Assembly: GCA_964585685.1 (NCBI GenBank) | Contig: CAZPEP010000052.1 | Coordinates: 1-64,000, forward strand | Direction of reading: 5' to 3' | Source of the DNA: JALHVH01 sp964585685 | GTDB taxonomy: Bacteria > Acidobacteriota > Aminicenantia > Aminicenantales > Saccharicenantaceae | DNA length: 64,000 nucleotides | In this document: positions 63,057 through 64,000 of the stretch, one piece after another | Layout: each line of letters opens with the position of its first letter | Position numbering within the stretch: position 1 is the first letter of the stretch | Program-made: the position numbers and the translations under genes | Notes under the pieces: model-generated | The model's database searches: none | What the model was told of the DNA's origin: nothing | What the model saw: the letters and a program-made list of their open reading frames with translations, nothing else

Positions 63057-63860
63057 TCAGGACTCCTTGAGCCGGATGAAAACGTTGGTCCGACCCTTGT
63101 CGTCCTGGAACTTCATCTCGAACAGGTCCTGATAGGACTTGATGAGCTGGGAGAGCTGTTTGTGCCCGTAGGTCCTGGGGTCGAACCCGGGATCGAGCTG
63201 GCGGAGGTAGAAACCCATGGTGCTCAGGCTGGCCCATCCGCCTTCCTCGACGGCCATGTCGAAGGCTCCCCGGAGCAGGGGCACCGGGTCGTACTTCTTC
63301 GGCTTTTCATCGCCGGCTTCGGCCTCGGGCTCCGGTTCCAGTTCGTTCCCCCCCTGGGCCTTCCTGCGGGGCGCCGGTCTTTCCTTACGGGAGCGCTGCT
63401 GTTTAGGGACAAGGTTCTCTGTATATATGAAGATGTTGCAGGCGTTGACGAACGCTTTGGGCGTCGTCTGCTTGCCGACCCCCATGACGAAAAACCCGAT
63501 CTCCCGGACGCGGGTGGCCAGGCGCGTGTAGTCGCTATCGCTCGACACCAGGCAGAAGCCATCGACCATGTGGCTGTGGAGGATGTCCATGGCGTCGATG
63601 ATCATCGCACTGTCCGTCGCATTCTTCCCGACCGTGTACCGGAACTGCTGGATGGGCTGGATGGCGTTGTCGTTGAGCGTATGCTTCCAGCCCTGCATGT
63701 TGACGGTCGTCCAATCCCCGTAGATGCGGCGGAGGGTGACCAGGCCATACTTCCCGGCCTCGGTTAGGATCTTGCCGATCAGCGACGGCTGGGCGTTATC
63801 CCCGTCGATAAGCAGGGCGATCTTCTTGCGCTTGATGTCCTCGAACATTTCGTTGGTCAT
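63057..63860 (-). CDS. NYN-domain (LabA/DUF88) protein with C-terminal OST-HTH-like domain
   Basis: The 267-residue protein has a PIN-like NYN nuclease domain (1-150) with KIALLIDGDNAQ, KNATDSAMIIDAMDIL and FCLVSSDSDYTRLATRVRE, which supply the acidic metal-binding residues. A charged linker (about 152-190, RKERPAPRRK...EPEPEAEAGDEKPKK) follows, then a small helical domain with WASLSTMGFYLRQLDPGFDPRTYGHKQLSQLI, typical of the OST-HTH/LOTUS RNA-binding domain. It is probably an RNA-processing enzyme. GAGGATTCGCC precedes the ATG. Target RNAs are unknown. Confidence 0.9.
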   Translation of the reverse strand: MTNEMFEDIKRKKIALLIDGDNAQPSLIGKILTEAGKYGLVTLRRIYGDWTTVNMQGWKHTLNDNAIQPIQQFRYTVGKNATDSAMIIDAMDILHSHMVDGFCLVSSDSDYTRLATRVREIGFFVMGVGKQTTPKAFVNACNIFIYTENLVPKQQRSRKERPAPRRKAQGGNELEPEPEAEAGDEKPKKYDPVPLLRGAFDMAVEEGGWASLSTMGFYLRQLDPGFDPRTYGHKQLSQLIKSYQDLFEMKFQDDKGRTNVFIRLKES

Positions 63861-63941
63861 GGCGAATCCTCGCGTTTCCGGACGTCGTCGGCTTCCCGTA
63901 CGGCTATCTTAACCGTTCTCCGGGAATTATTCAAAGCAATT

Positions 63942-63950
63942 TGATACAAT
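63942..63950 (+). promoter_or_regulatory. Extended -10 element before a gene start
   Basis: TG-A-TACAAT with the hexamer at 63945-63950, eight bases before the ATG at 63959. The -35 region is weak. Confidence 0.45.
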
Positions 63951-63958
63951 GGGCTCTT

Positions 63959-64000
63959 ATGCCCGCCCGAAATGCCCCCCCGAATGACCGGCCGAAGGTC
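63959..64000 (+). CDS. Start of an unidentified gene (cut by window end)
   Basis: ATG at 63959 opens a frame MPARNAPPNDRPKV that runs off the window after 14 codons. There is no ribosome site, and the -10 element ends only eight bases upstream, so the message would be leaderless. The product cannot be identified from so few codons. Confidence 0.35.
   Translation, partial: MPARNAPPNDRPKV

Noticed and set aside
1..64000. tRNA, rRNA or CRISPR array
   Set aside because: No cloverleaf with T-loop consensus, no rRNA-like stretch and no regularly spaced direct repeats were seen; the few intergenic gaps are accounted for.

Overview
This window is a gene-dense, GC-rich bacterial chromosome segment with short intergenic gaps and no rRNA, tRNA or CRISPR array that I can see. 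A TonB-dependent receptor, an alginate-export-type barrel and an AMIN-domain barrel protein point to a diderm (Gram-negative type) cell. A V-type ATPase, a 23-haem cytochrome, formate-tetrahydrofolate ligase and several sodium-linked functions point to an anaerobic or microaerobic life. The gene set and dispersed GC-rich hairpin repeats are compatible with the Acidobacteriota/Aminicenantes (OP8) neighbourhood. That placement is inference from gene style, not from a marker comparison.

Layout. 1-7279 (minus): V-type ATPase operon (unknown gene, then G, I, K, E, C, F, A, B). Its K subunit carries the sodium-binding residues known from Enterococcus hirae. 7323-9003 (plus): queC-queD-queE, overlapping genes making preQ0. 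9061-9210: palindromic repeat block. 9228-12677 (minus): queF, EamA transporter, UbiA-type prenyltransferase, DUF362 protein. 12697-16193 (plus): Cys-rich DUF6485 protein coupled to a radical SAM protein, then branched-chain aminotransferase, trmO and a transglutaminase-like protein. 16210-17669 (minus): PLP decarboxylase. 17789-20336 (plus): a promoter with a structured non-coding stretch, then a second promoter, a cobalamin riboswitch with intrinsic terminator, and a BtuB-like receptor. 20423-25084: outer-membrane barrel, sodium:solute symporter, AMIN protein, acetate transporter.

25098-30097 (minus): operon of two Kbl-type alpha-oxoamine synthases, a carrier protein, acetyl-CoA-synthetase-like ligase, AcpS and (last) the acetate transporter. 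30236-41135 (minus): potassium module. mntP, SDR and a sigma-54 (NtrC-type) response regulator are followed by a textbook sigma-54 promoter, a membrane histidine kinase, kdpF-A-B-C and a KdpD-like protein in which the kinase has been replaced by a PTS EIIA domain. This is the most unusual system here.

41236-51050: uvrA, methylglyoxal synthase, dipeptidase, DUF4438 protein, secreted Ntn hydrolase, GDP-mannose 3,5-epimerase, DUF502 protein, CorA. 51051-56266: electron-transfer region (23-haem cytochrome; convergent cytochrome-b-like plus FeS/FAD protein) surrounded by gene remnants (transposase, DUF5916-like, PIN toxin). 56267-63860 (minus): superoxide dismutase with Tat-like leader, recA, fhs, radC, long-chain acyl-CoA ligase, ogt, NYN-domain protein. 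A new gene begins at 63959.

Promoters resemble the classical TTGACA-17-TATAAT type. Several sit so close to the start codon that the transcripts must be leaderless or nearly so.
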